Assembly: GCA_948676835.1 (NCBI GenBank)
Contig: CAPOZU010000002.1
Span: 1-64,000 of the forward strand
Source: an uncultured Clostridia bacterium
GTDB taxonomy: Bacteria > Bacillota > Clostridia > TANB77 > CAG-508
Direction: 5' to 3'
DNA: 64,000 nucleotides
Shown here: in pieces, positions 14,974-23,662 of the stretch
Position numbering within the stretch: the first letter of the stretch is position 1
Layout of the letters: every line of letters begins with the position of its first letter
The notes under the pieces: generated by a model
Told to the model about the DNA's origin: nothing
What the model saw: the letters and a program-made list of their open reading frames with translations, nothing else
The model's database searches: none
Translations under genes and position numbers: made by a program

Positions 14974-16203
14974 TTATTTTTTTCTTCTTATAATCCAACC
15001 TTCTTCAACCTTTGCAGGGATTTTTAATATTACTTTTTGTTCTTTTACTCCTGGATTTACTGTTGTAATTTCTTCTAAAGTGTCTGCATCCCATAACTTG
15101 TCTATATTGAATACTAATGGTTTAATTTCCCCTGGAATTAATAATTCTAAAGTATCACCAATACTTAATTTATTTCTTATTTCTATTAATACTTTATCAT
15201 TTTTCTCTTCTATTACTTTTCCACCAAATTCATATTCTGCGTTATATTGACGTCCAGAATAATCTTGGAAATCTTTATTATTTCTATCATTAAAGAAAAA
15301 TGTTGTAAGACCTCTTGTTTTTGTTTTTTCAAGTTCTACTAAATATTTTTCTGCATCATAATGCTCCGGATCATTCATATAGTCATCTATTGCATTTCTA
15401 TAAGCATTTACAACTGTTGCTACATAATATTCTGTTTTTAATCTTCCTTCAATTTTTAAACTATCTACTCCCATGTCTATAATATCTGGAATTTCTTTTA
15501 TTAAGCATAAATCTTTAGATGAAAATATATATGTACCTTTTTCATCTGTTTCTACTGGCATTAAGTTTCCTGGGTTATTAGTTTCTTCAACATAAACATT
15601 ATATGCCCATCTACAGCTTTGTGCACAATCTCCTAAATTACCATTTCTTTGTGCCAAAAATTCACTTAAGAAGCATCTTCCAGAATATCCAAAGCATAAT
15701 GCTCCATGCCCAAACATCTCTATATCTAGTCCTTCTGGTTTATTCTTCATAATGTCTCTTATTTGCTCTTTATTTAATTCTCTACCTAGAATAATTCTTT
15801 TAGCACCATTTCTTTGCCAGAATTTACAAGTATGATAACTTACAGTATTTGCTTGAGTACTTATATGAATCTCTGTATCAGGAGCATATTCTCTAATTAC
15901 ATCAACAACTCCACCATCAGCAACAATAATTGCATCTACTTTTAATCTATTTAGTTCTGCTGCTTGTTCTTTTATTTCTTCATAAGTTTCATCCCAAGCG
16001 AAAATATTTATTGCAACATGTACTCTTTTTCCTATACTGTGTGCATAATTTATTGTTTTTTCTAAATCATTATCTTGTATTTCTGATCTTGAACGTAATG
16101 ATAATTTTGGAGTTCCACAATATACAGCATCTGCTCCATACATAAATGCGATTTTTGCTTTTTCAAATGACCCTGCTGGTGCTAATAATTCTATTTTTTT
16201 CAT
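14974..16203 (-). CDS. trhP: U32-family protein, TrhP-like tRNA hydroxylation protein
   Basis: The 409-residue protein starts KIELLAPAGSFEKAKIAF and carries the U32 signature EMFGHGALCFGYSGRC with further Cys in GDCAQSCRW, followed by IEGRLKTEYYV. The Cys set and C-terminal beta-barrel fit the YegQ/TrhP branch, which with prephenate as hydroxyl source makes 5-hydroxyuridine at tRNA position 34 in Escherichia coli and Bacillus. An older annotation calls these proteins collagenase-like peptidases. The tRNA role is inferred from family. Start follows AAAGGAATAAAAG. Confidence 0.85.
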   Translation of the reverse strand: MKKIELLAPAGSFEKAKIAFMYGADAVYCGTPKLSLRSRSEIQDNDLEKTINYAHSIGKRVHVAINIFAWDETYEEIKEQAAELNRLKVDAIIVADGGVVDVIREYAPDTEIHISTQANTVSYHTCKFWQRNGAKRIILGRELNKEQIRDIMKNKPEGLDIEMFGHGALCFGYSGRCFLSEFLAQRNGNLGDCAQSCRWAYNVYVEETNNPGNLMPVETDEKGTYIFSSKDLCLIKEIPDIIDMGVDSLKIEGRLKTEYYVATVVNAYRNAIDDYMNDPEHYDAEKYLVELEKTKTRGLTTFFFNDRNNKDFQDYSGRQYNAEYEFGGKVIEEKNDKVLIEIRNKLSIGDTLELLIPGEIKPLVFNIDKLWDADTLEEITTVNPGVKEQKVILKIPAKVEEGWIIRRKK

Positions 16204-16243
16204 ATCTTTTATTCCTTTTTATATATTTAAATTTTGCAAAAAT

Positions 16244-16272
16244 ATTATATCATTATAATCAAATATCTTCAA
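16244..16272 (-). promoter_or_regulatory. Promoter of the U32 gene
   Basis: On the minus strand TTGAAG (16267-16272), 17 bases, and TATAAT (16244-16249), 41 bases before the start. Confidence 0.7.
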
Positions 16273-16336
16273 GGTCTCTAATTGTTTTTAAATTATAAAC
16301 TAATTTATTAAAATATAAATAAACTGCTTATAAATA

Positions 16337-16365
16337 TTGAATTTCAAGCACATTTGTGCTATAAT
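16337..16365 (+). promoter_or_regulatory. Promoter with an inverted repeat, ahead of the alarmone-synthetase-like gene
   Basis: TTGAAT (16337-16342), 17 bases, and TATAAT (16360-16365). AGCACA/TGTGCT (16347-16360) forms an inverted repeat inside the spacer and could be an operator. Confidence 0.7.
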
Positions 16366-16406
16366 TTAGATTGAATTTTGTACTTTTTAAGATTAGGAGT
16401 AAATTA

Positions 16407-17858
16407 ATGTCTGATGAAAAAAGATTTTGGGAAGTTCCAGAAGTTGATTTAAATCTTAGACACTATGCTGGACACCCTTCTGATGCAATAAAATTATTAA
16501 AAAGAAATATAGAAAAATATTTAAGAAACCCTCTTGTTCCTCAAAAAAACAGGGAGGTTTATTCTGCTGTCTATAATGCATTAGATTACTATAAAAGCAT
16601 TCTTTATTCATCTGCATCAGATTTTTCAACAGGTCCTACTTTTTTAAATCACTCTTTAATAAATATGAAAAAAGATTATGATTATTTATCACAAAAATAT
16701 AATTCAAGTGACATAACTTTACCTCGTGTTATAACAATAAATGGTAGAATAAAATCACCTATAAGTGCTATTGAAAAAATAAAAGATAAAATAGAAGAAT
16801 ACATAGAAAACGAAACAGATTTGAGATGTTTAAATGAAAGTTTAAGAGATTTTATGGGAGTAAGAATTATTGTGAATCCTCCACAGGAAATAAAAGATTT
16901 AGGCGAATCAGCAGAATTAGATTTCTTACAAAATATTCTTGTTGATTTATTAGATTTCCATGGAATTAGAAGAGCTGCTGAGGAAAATAACTATAAATTT
17001 ATACCTGTAAATACTAAAAATCATCCACAAAAATTACAAAAAATGAGAGCTGATGGGAATCCAGATAGATTACCTGATTATTTAGTACCTTATGTAAAAA
17101 ATTATGTAGATCATCCAAAAGATAGTGGATATCAAAGCTATCATGTTTGTGCAACACCAGAATATTCTTCTTCAGTAAATAAGCCTACACTTCCACCACA
17201 CATAATTCCACCATTAAGAACAGAATACTCTTTTGAATATCAAATCAGAACAATAGAAATGGATGATGAAGCTGAACATGGTACATTTTGTCATGATAAT
17301 TATAAAAAAATTGGTAGTTATCACAGACTATCTATTCCATTTTATATAGAATACAGTGGAGAAAATAATAGATTTAAATCTTTAAATTTAGAAGAATCTT
17401 GTAGAAAGCACTTTGGACACGTTCCATTCTTAAGAATATATGACCCTAATGGTGTCTATTTAAGAGATATATCTTTAATAGATTTTAGAGATACATTCAC
17501 AAGTTATGAAAGAGAAGCTATTATAGATGGTAAAAAACGTATATTCTATCATCCAAATCATGGTCTTGAAGTTTCAGACGAACCTAACCAATTAGCAGTT
17601 GTTGACAATTTCATAACACCTATATTCTTATCTACTGCTGATTTAGAAAAATTATCTAGTAGTGAAGAATCATACCAATCTATATTAGAAGCTTCTAATG
17701 CAACAGATAGTATATTATCTCTAAGTGGAAATGCATCTCTATCTTCTAAACCTGTTGTTGAAATATATGTTGTAGAAACTTCTGAAGATAGACAAAAAAG
17801 TAAACAAACTATAGAAATAAATACACCTAAAATAGTTACTGACGAAGAAATTCGTTAA
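16407..17858 (+). CDS. Long RelA/SpoT-type nucleotidyltransferase (putative alarmone synthetase)
   Basis: The 483-residue protein starts at ATG 16407, eleven bases after AGGAG. It has the synthetase fold motifs: RIKSPISAIEKIKDK at about residues 114-128, DFMGVRII (metal Asp) at 149-156, YQSYHV at 242-247, and EYQIRTIEMDDEAEHG at about 277-292 with the catalytic Glu. These match (p)ppGpp synthetase domains, and the key residues are retained. It has no HD hydrolase, TGS or ACT domain, so it is not a Rel protein. Yet it is twice the length of small alarmone synthetases, with about 190 extra C-terminal residues of unknown type. It stands alone with its own promoter and terminator. It could be a housekeeping alarmone synthetase or a toxic one. 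Confidence 0.8.
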   Translation: MSDEKRFWEVPEVDLNLRHYAGHPSDAIKLLKRNIEKYLRNPLVPQKNREVYSAVYNALDYYKSILYSSASDFSTGPTFLNHSLINMKKDYDYLSQKYNSSDITLPRVITINGRIKSPISAIEKIKDKIEEYIENETDLRCLNESLRDFMGVRIIVNPPQEIKDLGESAELDFLQNILVDLLDFHGIRRAAEENNYKFIPVNTKNHPQKLQKMRADGNPDRLPDYLVPYVKNYVDHPKDSGYQSYHVCATPEYSSSVNKPTLPPHIIPPLRTEYSFEYQIRTIEMDDEAEHGTFCHDNYKKIGSYHRLSIPFYIEYSGENNRFKSLNLEESCRKHFGHVPFLRIYDPNGVYLRDISLIDFRDTFTSYEREAIIDGKKRIFYHPNHGLEVSDEPNQLAVVDNFITPIFLSTADLEKLSSSEESYQSILEASNATDSILSLSGNASLSSKPVVEIYVVETSEDRQKSKQTIEINTPKIVTDEEIR

Positions 17859-17860
17859 AA

Positions 17861-17891
17861 AAGAAATGCTACTTTTTAAATAGCATTTCTT
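17861..17891 (+). terminator. Terminator, probably bidirectional
   Basis: AAGAAATGCTA (17861-17871) pairs with TAGCATTTCTT (17881-17891), followed by T on the plus strand. A-rich flanks also make it work for the minus-strand gene that ends at 17907. Confidence 0.8.
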
Positions 17892-17906
17892 TTTTTATTA
17901 ATCAAT

Positions 17907-18239
17907 TCACTCAATTTGATTTTCTAAATAATCTTTTCCTTCAAGTTCTGTTAAAATCTTTAAATTAATATTTTCCTTTTCCAATTCTCTTAAAATTGAT
18001 AGTGTCTCATCAGTAGAATTCAAATCTATAATAACTAAATTATTATAAAAGTTTCTTCCCATAGATAGTTCTCTTACATAATTTTCTATCCCATCTTCTA
18101 CATTTTTTACAGTCATTATAAGTTTTACATTTTCCTCTATTTTTTTATATGTACTTTTTCTCGTTAATTCCTGTATCATTACTAAAATTCCATATAAAGC
18201 AAAACACCATATAAGGCCATAAACAATAATTTCAAGCAT
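17907..18239 (-). CDS. Small membrane protein with glycosyltransferase-2-like segment
   Basis: The 110-residue protein starts at ATG 18239 after GGAGGAG. It has one membrane segment (IIVYGLIWCFALYGILVMIQ) and then a segment KLIMTVKNVEDGIENYV ... NLVIIDLNSTDETLSIL. This resembles the first half of a GT-A fold, in which DDGSTDGT is typical. The sugar-binding half is missing, so it is either a truncated glycosyltransferase or an adapted fold. It closes a three-gene minus-strand group. Confidence 0.5.
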   Translation of the reverse strand: MLEIIVYGLIWCFALYGILVMIQELTRKSTYKKIEENVKLIMTVKNVEDGIENYVRELSMGRNFYNNLVIIDLNSTDETLSILRELEKENINLKILTELEGKDYLENQIE

Positions 18240-18284
18240 AATCTCCTCCTTTTCGTATAACAATTATGCTATATATTATGTTTA

Positions 18285-18509
18285 TTAATTGTTTGTTGAC
18301 ACAAGATTTAAGTATACGACATTAATTTTTTCATTTGATATACCAACATCTTTTAAAATAATGCACGCGTCCTCTTTTGATAATTTTTGAAAGCAATCAT
18401 CATCTTCTAATATATATTTTATTATTTCATTTCTTTCTGTTGATTTTCCCATAGACTTTAAATATTTTATCATTATATCATTCATTAATTTTATATCATC
18501 TAATTTCAC
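18285..18509 (-). CDS. Hypothetical helical protein (74 residues)
   Basis: The GTG start shares one base with the stop of the previous gene (TAGTG) and follows GGAGAGGG, so the two are translationally coupled. The protein is helical and charged (KLMNDIMIKYLKSMGKSTER, later KEDACIILKDVGIS). No family is recognised. It lies between the transglutaminase-like gene and the small glycosyltransferase-like gene. Confidence 0.6.
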   Translation of the reverse strand: MKLDDIKLMNDIMIKYLKSMGKSTERNEIIKYILEDDDCFQKLSKEDACIILKDVGISNEKINVVYLNLVSTNN

Positions 18510-20209
18510 TATCTTCCCTCTCCATCTACATCAGGTAATGTATGATTTTTATTTTCATATATAATCTCTCCTGAATTTAAACTATTTATAATATCTTGTG
18601 CACTATGTTTTGATAGTTTTAAACTTTGTGTATCTATTGAATAAACAACTGTATCTGGTAGCATACTTTCAGTTTTAGATACAATTAATACACTTCTCTT
18701 AAATTTTCTTTGTCCAGAATCTATAGACTCTCTTCCCACATATGCCTTTTTTAGCTTTTCTCCGAAAAAACCTGCATTATAGTATACGTTCAATGCTTGC
18801 ATTGCTTCATTTCCATAAATATTATTTTCTCTCATTACTGAAGTAAATGCTTGTATTTTATTTTCTAAATTATCTTCAACAATAGTTTCTGGAAGTGCTT
18901 TTAAACTCATCATATACTTTATTATATCAATTTGATTTCTTCCTAAAGCTTTTGGATATACACTTTCTATAGCTGTATTAATTAAACCTTGTCTATCTGA
19001 AACAATTTCAATTCCTTCTAATTCAATTCCATTTTTAGCTTTCATTAAATCATTTGTTCCTTTTGTTTTAGCATTAATTGCCTCTAATATAGCTGAAACT
19101 TTATCTGTATAAAATCCAACAGAAAAATGACCTTGATTTTCACCTTCTGAAAGAATTACAGCTTCAATATCACCTTCTAATTCGTTAATCATTTTACTAC
19201 ATATTCTCGAAAAATCCCAACATGTAACTGGTGAATCTGGTTTTATACCTTCTAAATGCTCTTGTGAAAATGTATGCTCATAGCAATCTTCTGATAACTT
19301 ATCTCTATAAAAGTATCCTTCATCGTATTGAAGCTCTTTACATAGCTTGCAATAAATATACATAACCTTTTCTTCAAGTGTAGCATCTTCTGGAAAATCT
19401 TTATATACAGCTTCACGAAGTTCTGGATTAATTTTCCAATTTGGTTCTTCATCTTTTCTAATTATTCTATCATGAATATGTGTTAATGAATTAAAACCTC
19501 TAAATTCATATAGTGGATTTACATATCTATCCATATTATAACTATCAAATATTTTTCTATATCTTTCTCCATAAGTATAAAAATCAGGAATATAGTAATT
19601 ATTATAAATATCTTTAGCTTTCTCTAATAGCCCTACAGAATTTTTATTACCATAAATACTTCCTAAACATCTTAAATATTCAGAAAGTTCTCTTGATTTT
19701 CCATCTATATGAAAATCTTCCCTATTATTTTCAAAATCAAGAAATTTATTAAATGTATCTTCATCTGATAAAATTTCAAATACTTTGTCTAATAAATCTT
19801 TATCTCCTATTTTTTTATCTAATAGACTTAGTTTAAATGCCTCAATATCTCTTGTTTTTAGAATTTCTACAATTCTTTTATAATTTTTAGAATTAGGTTC
19901 AAAATGAGATAATAATTGTTTAAACTGGTAAAACAATTCATATGTTGGAACTGTTTTTGCTCCATAATATGATCTACCTATGAATTTACCAGCTTCATGT
20001 GTTTTTTCTAATCCTAATTGAATAGGATTGCTTGGACATTCTGATAGATCTGTAACATAATAAAAACGTATATTTTCTAAATATTCTTTTCCTTTTGGCG
20101 GAACTAACTCTTCTAATAATCTATTAAAATCTTCATCACTTAGTGTTAGAATTGTTTTCATTCCATCTATTAAACGACCACTAACTTCTTTTTCTGTAAC
20201 TATATTCAT
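18509..20209 (-). CDS. Hypothetical protein with transglutaminase-like Cys-His pattern
   Basis: The 566-residue protein has no signal peptide or membrane segment. Around residue 330 the motif PVTCWDFSRICSKMIN, about 30 residues later GENQGHFSVGFY and then ILEAINAK follow the Cys-His-Asp/Asn order and spacing of transglutaminase-like (papain-fold) enzymes. The rest is helical. If active, it would be a cytoplasmic peptidase or cross-linking enzyme. The call is an inference from pattern; no close family is recognised. Start follows AGGAG. It heads the group of three genes ending at 17907. Confidence 0.5.
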   Translation of the reverse strand: MNIVTEKEVSGRLIDGMKTILTLSDEDFNRLLEELVPPKGKEYLENIRFYYVTDLSECPSNPIQLGLEKTHEAGKFIGRSYYGAKTVPTYELFYQFKQLLSHFEPNSKNYKRIVEILKTRDIEAFKLSLLDKKIGDKDLLDKVFEILSDEDTFNKFLDFENNREDFHIDGKSRELSEYLRCLGSIYGNKNSVGLLEKAKDIYNNYYIPDFYTYGERYRKIFDSYNMDRYVNPLYEFRGFNSLTHIHDRIIRKDEEPNWKINPELREAVYKDFPEDATLEEKVMYIYCKLCKELQYDEGYFYRDKLSEDCYEHTFSQEHLEGIKPDSPVTCWDFSRICSKMINELEGDIEAVILSEGENQGHFSVGFYTDKVSAILEAINAKTKGTNDLMKAKNGIELEGIEIVSDRQGLINTAIESVYPKALGRNQIDIIKYMMSLKALPETIVEDNLENKIQAFTSVMRENNIYGNEAMQALNVYYNAGFFGEKLKKAYVGRESIDSGQRKFKRSVLIVSKTESMLPDTVVYSIDTQSLKLSKHSAQDIINSLNSGEIIYENKNHTLPDVDGEGR

Positions 20210-20267
20210 AATTTTCTCCTATAATTTATAGTTTAACATATGTAATTTTTTTTTACAATAAAAAAAG

Positions 20268-20281
20268 AAGCCTTTCGGCTT
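20268..20281 (-). terminator. Terminator of the ribosomal protein superoperon
   Basis: AAGCC/GGCTT with a TTTC (minus: GAAA) tetraloop, followed on the minus strand by TCTTTTTTT. It directly follows rplQ. Confidence 0.85.
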
Positions 20282-20295
20282 GCTTTTTCTATAAC

Positions 20296-20805
20296 TTATA
20301 CTAACATTAAAATAGCTTGTTTGCTGTTGTCACCTTTTCTTGGTTCCATTTTTAATATTCTAGTATATCCTCCAGCTCTTCCTTCATATTTTGGAGCTAG
20401 TTCGTTGAATAATTTATCCATTAAGTCAACACCTTCAACTTTGTTAACTTTTTTCATTAATTTTCTTCTAGCATTTAATCTTGATGGCATATCTTTTTGT
20501 CTTTTTTCCATTTTTTCTTCTTTAACAACTCTAAGGTATTCTTTACCATTTTTGCTTGTTACTTTTTCAGTAACTTTTCTACCTTTGTCATCAAGTTTAG
20601 CTTTTACAACTTTAACTTCTACTTCTTCGTAGTTTTTATGTTCTTTAACAGCTAATGCTATAACACTATCAACTATAGCTTTTACTTCTTTAGCTCTAGC
20701 TTCTGTTGTAACTAATTTACCATTTAATATTAAATCAGTTGTTTGTGTTTTTAACATTGCTAATCTTTGATCAGTTGGTTTTCCAAGTTTTCTTGTTCCT
20801 GCCAC
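20296..20805 (-). CDS. rplQ: 50S ribosomal protein L17, long form
   Basis: L17 sits near the exit tunnel of the large subunit. I choose the GTG at 20805 (AGTRKLGKPTDQRLAML) because AGGTGG lies eight bases upstream; the in-frame GTG at 20817 overlaps that site. At 169 residues it is about 50 longer than Bacillus L17. The extra part (about residues 48-110, rich in Lys and Glu) lies between the N-terminal half and the conserved SRLNARRKLMKKV, and the protein ends with the usual GGYTRILK and ILMLV. Long L17 forms are known in Clostridia. Last gene of the superoperon. Confidence 0.96.
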   Translation of the reverse strand: MAGTRKLGKPTDQRLAMLKTQTTDLILNGKLVTTEARAKEVKAIVDSVIALAVKEHKNYEEVEVKVVKAKLDDKGRKVTEKVTSKNGKEYLRVVKEEKMEKRQKDMPSRLNARRKLMKKVNKVEGVDLMDKLFNELAPKYEGRAGGYTRILKMEPRKGDNSKQAILMLV

Positions 20806-20829
20806 TTTACTTTCCACCTTCCTTAAATA

Positions 20830-21777
20830 TTATTCATCTTCTGATGTAAAGTTTAATCCTAAAGAAATCAATTTGTTTGTAACTTCATCTAATGATTTCT
20901 TTCCAAGATTTCTAACTTTCATCATATCTTCTTGTGATTTATTTGTTAAATCTTCAACTGTTGAGATACCTGCTCTCTTTAAGCAATTATAAGATCTTAC
21001 AGAAAGTTCTAAATCCTCTATAGGCATTTCTAAAACTTTCTCTTTTTTAGATTCTTCTTTCTCTACCATAACTTGAGTATTTTTAGCTGTTTCTGATAAG
21101 TCAATAAATAACTCTAAGTGACCTGTCATAACTTTAGCAGCTAAACTCAAAGCTTCAAAAGGTTTTAAACTACCGTCTGTCCAAACTTCAATTGTTAATT
21201 TATCATAATCTACCATTTGTCCAACTCTAGTATTTTCTACTGTATAGTTAACTTTCTTTACAGGAGTAAATATTGAGTCTATTGGTAATACATCTATTGG
21301 ATTATTGTCTTTTTTGTTTTTCTCAGCAACATTGTAACCTCTACCTCTATTAACTGTCATTTCCATGTGAACATCACAGCTATTTGAAGTTGTTGCTATA
21401 TGTAGTTCTGGATTTAATATTTCAACTGTTCCATCTGTTACGATGTCAGCAGCTGTAATTTCTCCAGCACCTTTGTGATCTATTCTAATAACTTTTTCTT
21501 CATTATCAAATACTTTAAGTCTAACACTTTTTAAATTAACAATTAACTCAGGAACATCTTCTACAATTCCTTGAACTGTAGAAAATTCATGTACTACGCC
21601 GTTTATTTTAACACTTGTTATAGCAGCTCCTGGTAATGATGATAATAAAATTCTTCTTAAAGAATTTCCTATTGTCATTCCATATCCACGCTCTAATGGT
21701 TCACATATGAATTTTGCATAATTCCTCTTATCGTCTGTCTCTACACATTCGATGTTTGGTTTTTCAAATTCAATCAT
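20830..21777 (-). CDS. rpoA: DNA-directed RNA polymerase subunit alpha
   Basis: The 315-residue protein starts MIEFEKPNIECVE and has the assembly domain motif GYGMTIGNSLRRILLSSLPG, a flexible linker rich in Glu and Lys, and the C-terminal domain (LELSVRSYNCLKRAGI, then VRNLGKKSLDEV) that binds UP elements and activators. Standard length. It lies between rpsD and rplQ as in Firmicutes. Confidence 0.98.
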   Translation of the reverse strand: MIEFEKPNIECVETDDKRNYAKFICEPLERGYGMTIGNSLRRILLSSLPGAAITSVKINGVVHEFSTVQGIVEDVPELIVNLKSVRLKVFDNEEKVIRIDHKGAGEITAADIVTDGTVEILNPELHIATTSNSCDVHMEMTVNRGRGYNVAEKNKKDNNPIDVLPIDSIFTPVKKVNYTVENTRVGQMVDYDKLTIEVWTDGSLKPFEALSLAAKVMTGHLELFIDLSETAKNTQVMVEKEESKKEKVLEMPIEDLELSVRSYNCLKRAGISTVEDLTNKSQEDMMKVRNLGKKSLDEVTNKLISLGLNFTSEDE

Positions 21778-21855
21778 TCTTACCTCCTATGGTTACAAAA
21801 ATAACCTTTTAAAATTTATATATATCCTACGTACGTATCCTAAGTATTCAAATTA

Positions 21856-22482
21856 TTATTTAGAGTATAACTCAACGATTAAGTGTTCTTCAACTGGTAG
21901 ATCAATTTCTTCTCTATTAACAGCTCTAACAACTTTTGCACTTAAGTTTTTGTTATCTAAATCTAACCATTCAGGTATTGGTCTAATAGCTCCTGATTCA
22001 ACATTAGTTTTGATAACACTATTATCTTTTCTATTTTCTCTTATTGTTATAACATCACCTGGTTTTACTAAATAAGAAGCTATATCAGTTTTAATTCCGT
22101 TAACTTCAAAATTACCATGTGTTACTAATTGTCTAGCTTGTGGTCTTGAAACACCAAAACCTAATCTATATACAACGTTATCTAATCTGCTTTCTAATAT
22201 TTGTAGTAAAACAGTACCTGTGATACCTTTTTTATTAGAAGCCATTTCAAAATATTTTCTAAATTGTTTTTCACCTACTCCGTAGAATGATTTAGTTTTT
22301 TGTTTTTCTCTTAATTGAGTACCGTATTCAGATAATTTTGTTCTTTTTTGTCCGTGTTGTCCTGGAGCATAATTTCTTCTTGTTACGCTACATTTATCAG
22401 AATAGCATCTTGAACCTTTTAAGAACAATTTTTGCCCTTCTCTACGGCATATACGGCATTGTTCGTCTTTATATCTTGCCAT
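21856..22482 (-). CDS. rpsD: 30S ribosomal protein S4
   Basis: The 208-residue protein begins MARYKDEQCRICRREGQKLF, with a Cys set that suggests the zinc-binding form, and has the S4 RNA-binding domain (SRLDNVVYRLGFGVSRPQAR, then VTHGNFEVNG). S4 starts small-subunit assembly. In this genome it lies inside the alpha operon, whereas in Bacillus subtilis it is separate, so self-control of this operon is possible. Confidence 0.98.
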   Translation of the reverse strand: MARYKDEQCRICRREGQKLFLKGSRCYSDKCSVTRRNYAPGQHGQKRTKLSEYGTQLREKQKTKSFYGVGEKQFRKYFEMASNKKGITGTVLLQILESRLDNVVYRLGFGVSRPQARQLVTHGNFEVNGIKTDIASYLVKPGDVITIRENRKDNSVIKTNVESGAIRPIPEWLDLDNKNLSAKVVRAVNREEIDLPVEEHLIVELYSK

Positions 22483-22528
22483 TTGTTTAAATACACCTCT
22501 TTCTTAAATTTTCTTTATATCAATCCTA

Positions 22529-22930
22529 TTACACTCTTCTTCTTTTTGGTGGTCTACATCCATTGTGTGGTATTGGTGTAACATCTTTAATCATTGTTAT
22601 ATCTAATCCAGCTGTTTGTAATGATCTGATTGCAGCTTCACGACCAGCACCTGGTCCTTTTACGAAAACTTCAACAGTTTTTAATCCGTGTTCCATTGCT
22701 GCTTTAGCTGCAGTTTCTGCTGCTTGACCAGCTGCAAATGGTGTACTTTTTCTAGATCCTTTAAATCCAAGTTCTCCAGCACTAGCCCAAGAGATAACAT
22801 TTCCTTGAGTATCTGTGATAGAAACGATTGTATTATTAAAACTAGAATGAATATGAGCTGAACCTTTATCTATGTTTTTTCTTTCTCTTCTTCTGATACC
22901 TGTTTTCTTTACGTTACTAGCTTTAGCCAT
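22529..22930 (-). CDS. rpsK: 30S ribosomal protein S11
   Basis: The 133-residue protein has SAHIHSSFNNTIVSITD, the loop PFAAGQAAE and the conserved ending PHNGCRPPKRRRV. It forms part of the small-subunit platform. Standard length and position between rpsM and rpsD. Confidence 0.98.
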   Translation of the reverse strand: MAKASNVKKTGIRRRERKNIDKGSAHIHSSFNNTIVSITDTQGNVISWASAGELGFKGSRKSTPFAAGQAAETAAKAAMEHGLKTVEVFVKGPGAGREAAIRSLQTAGLDITMIKDVTPIPHNGCRPPKRRRV

Positions 22931-22954
22931 TTGGTATTTACCTCCTAATTAATT

Positions 22955-23320
22955 TTATTTTTTACTCTTACTTACTAATTTTCTAGGACCTTTTCTTGTA
23001 CGAGCATTAGTTTTTGTTCTTTGACCTCTTACTGGTAGTCCTCTTCTATGTCTAATACCTCTGTAGCATCCGATTTCTGTTAATCTTTTTATATTTAAAG
23101 CTACTTCTCTTCTTAAGTCACCTTCTACTTTTAATCCTTCCATAGCTTTTCTTATACTAGCTACTTCATCATCTGTTAAATCTTTTACTCTAGTATCTGG
23201 GTTTACACCAGATTCTTTTAGAATTTTTTGAGAAGTAGGTAAACCAATACCATATATGTATGTTAATCCTATTTCTACTCTTTTTTCTCTAGGTAAATCA
23301 ACTCCTGCTATACGAGCCAT
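22955..23320 (-). CDS. rpsM: 30S ribosomal protein S13
   Basis: The 121-residue protein starts ARIAGVDLPREKRVEIGLTY and ends in a basic tail (TKTNARTRKGPRK). The ATG at 23320 follows GGAGGTG by seven bases; an upstream in-frame codon (23338) overlaps that site and is rejected. S13 is in the subunit head and contacts the P-site tRNA. A 205-base gap separates it from rpmJ. Confidence 0.98.
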   Translation of the reverse strand: MARIAGVDLPREKRVEIGLTYIYGIGLPTSQKILKESGVNPDTRVKDLTDDEVASIRKAMEGLKVEGDLRREVALNIKRLTEIGCYRGIRHRRGLPVRGQRTKTNARTRKGPRKLVSKSKK

Positions 23321-23339
23321 AAATTTTTGCACCTCCATA

Positions 23340-23525
23340 AATTTTTATCTTTACTTTGTCTTTTTTATTGTTAGTTTGCCTCAATAATTAAACCTGAAAT
23401 GTATTATATAAAATATAATAGTAATCTAATTATTTTTGACATATATATAAACACAGTATGAATATCAGATTTTTTTCTGACAGCCGCTCCAGACTATGTT
23501 AATATCGATTTGTTTGGATAATTAA
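23340..23525 (-). promoter_or_regulatory. Leader-like gap between rpmJ and rpsM
   Basis: This is the longest spacer between genes in the 3' half of the superoperon. It has GC-rich pieces (CTGGAGCGGCTGTCAG on the minus strand) in an otherwise AT-rich spacer, followed by AT-rich promoter-like sequence. In other bacteria S4 binds a leader before rpsM to control the alpha operon. A comparable function here is only an inference. Confidence 0.35.
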
Positions 23526-23639
23526 TTATCCTTGTCTTTGTTTATGCTTAGGGTTTTCGCATATAACTCTAACAACGCCTTTTCTTTTGATGATTTTGCA
23601 TTTTTCGCAAATTTTCTTAACTGATGGTCTTACTTTCAT
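23526..23639 (-). CDS. rpmJ: 50S ribosomal protein L36
   Basis: The 37-residue protein reads KVRPSVKKICEKCKIIKRKG and ends HKQRQG, with the Cys-Cys-Cys-His zinc pattern. The ATG at 23639 follows GGAGG. It sits between infA and rpsM, the usual place. Confidence 0.97.
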   Translation of the reverse strand: MKVRPSVKKICEKCKIIKRKGVVRVICENPKHKQRQG

Positions 23640-23662
23640 CTTTCTTCCTCCTAAAAATATTA

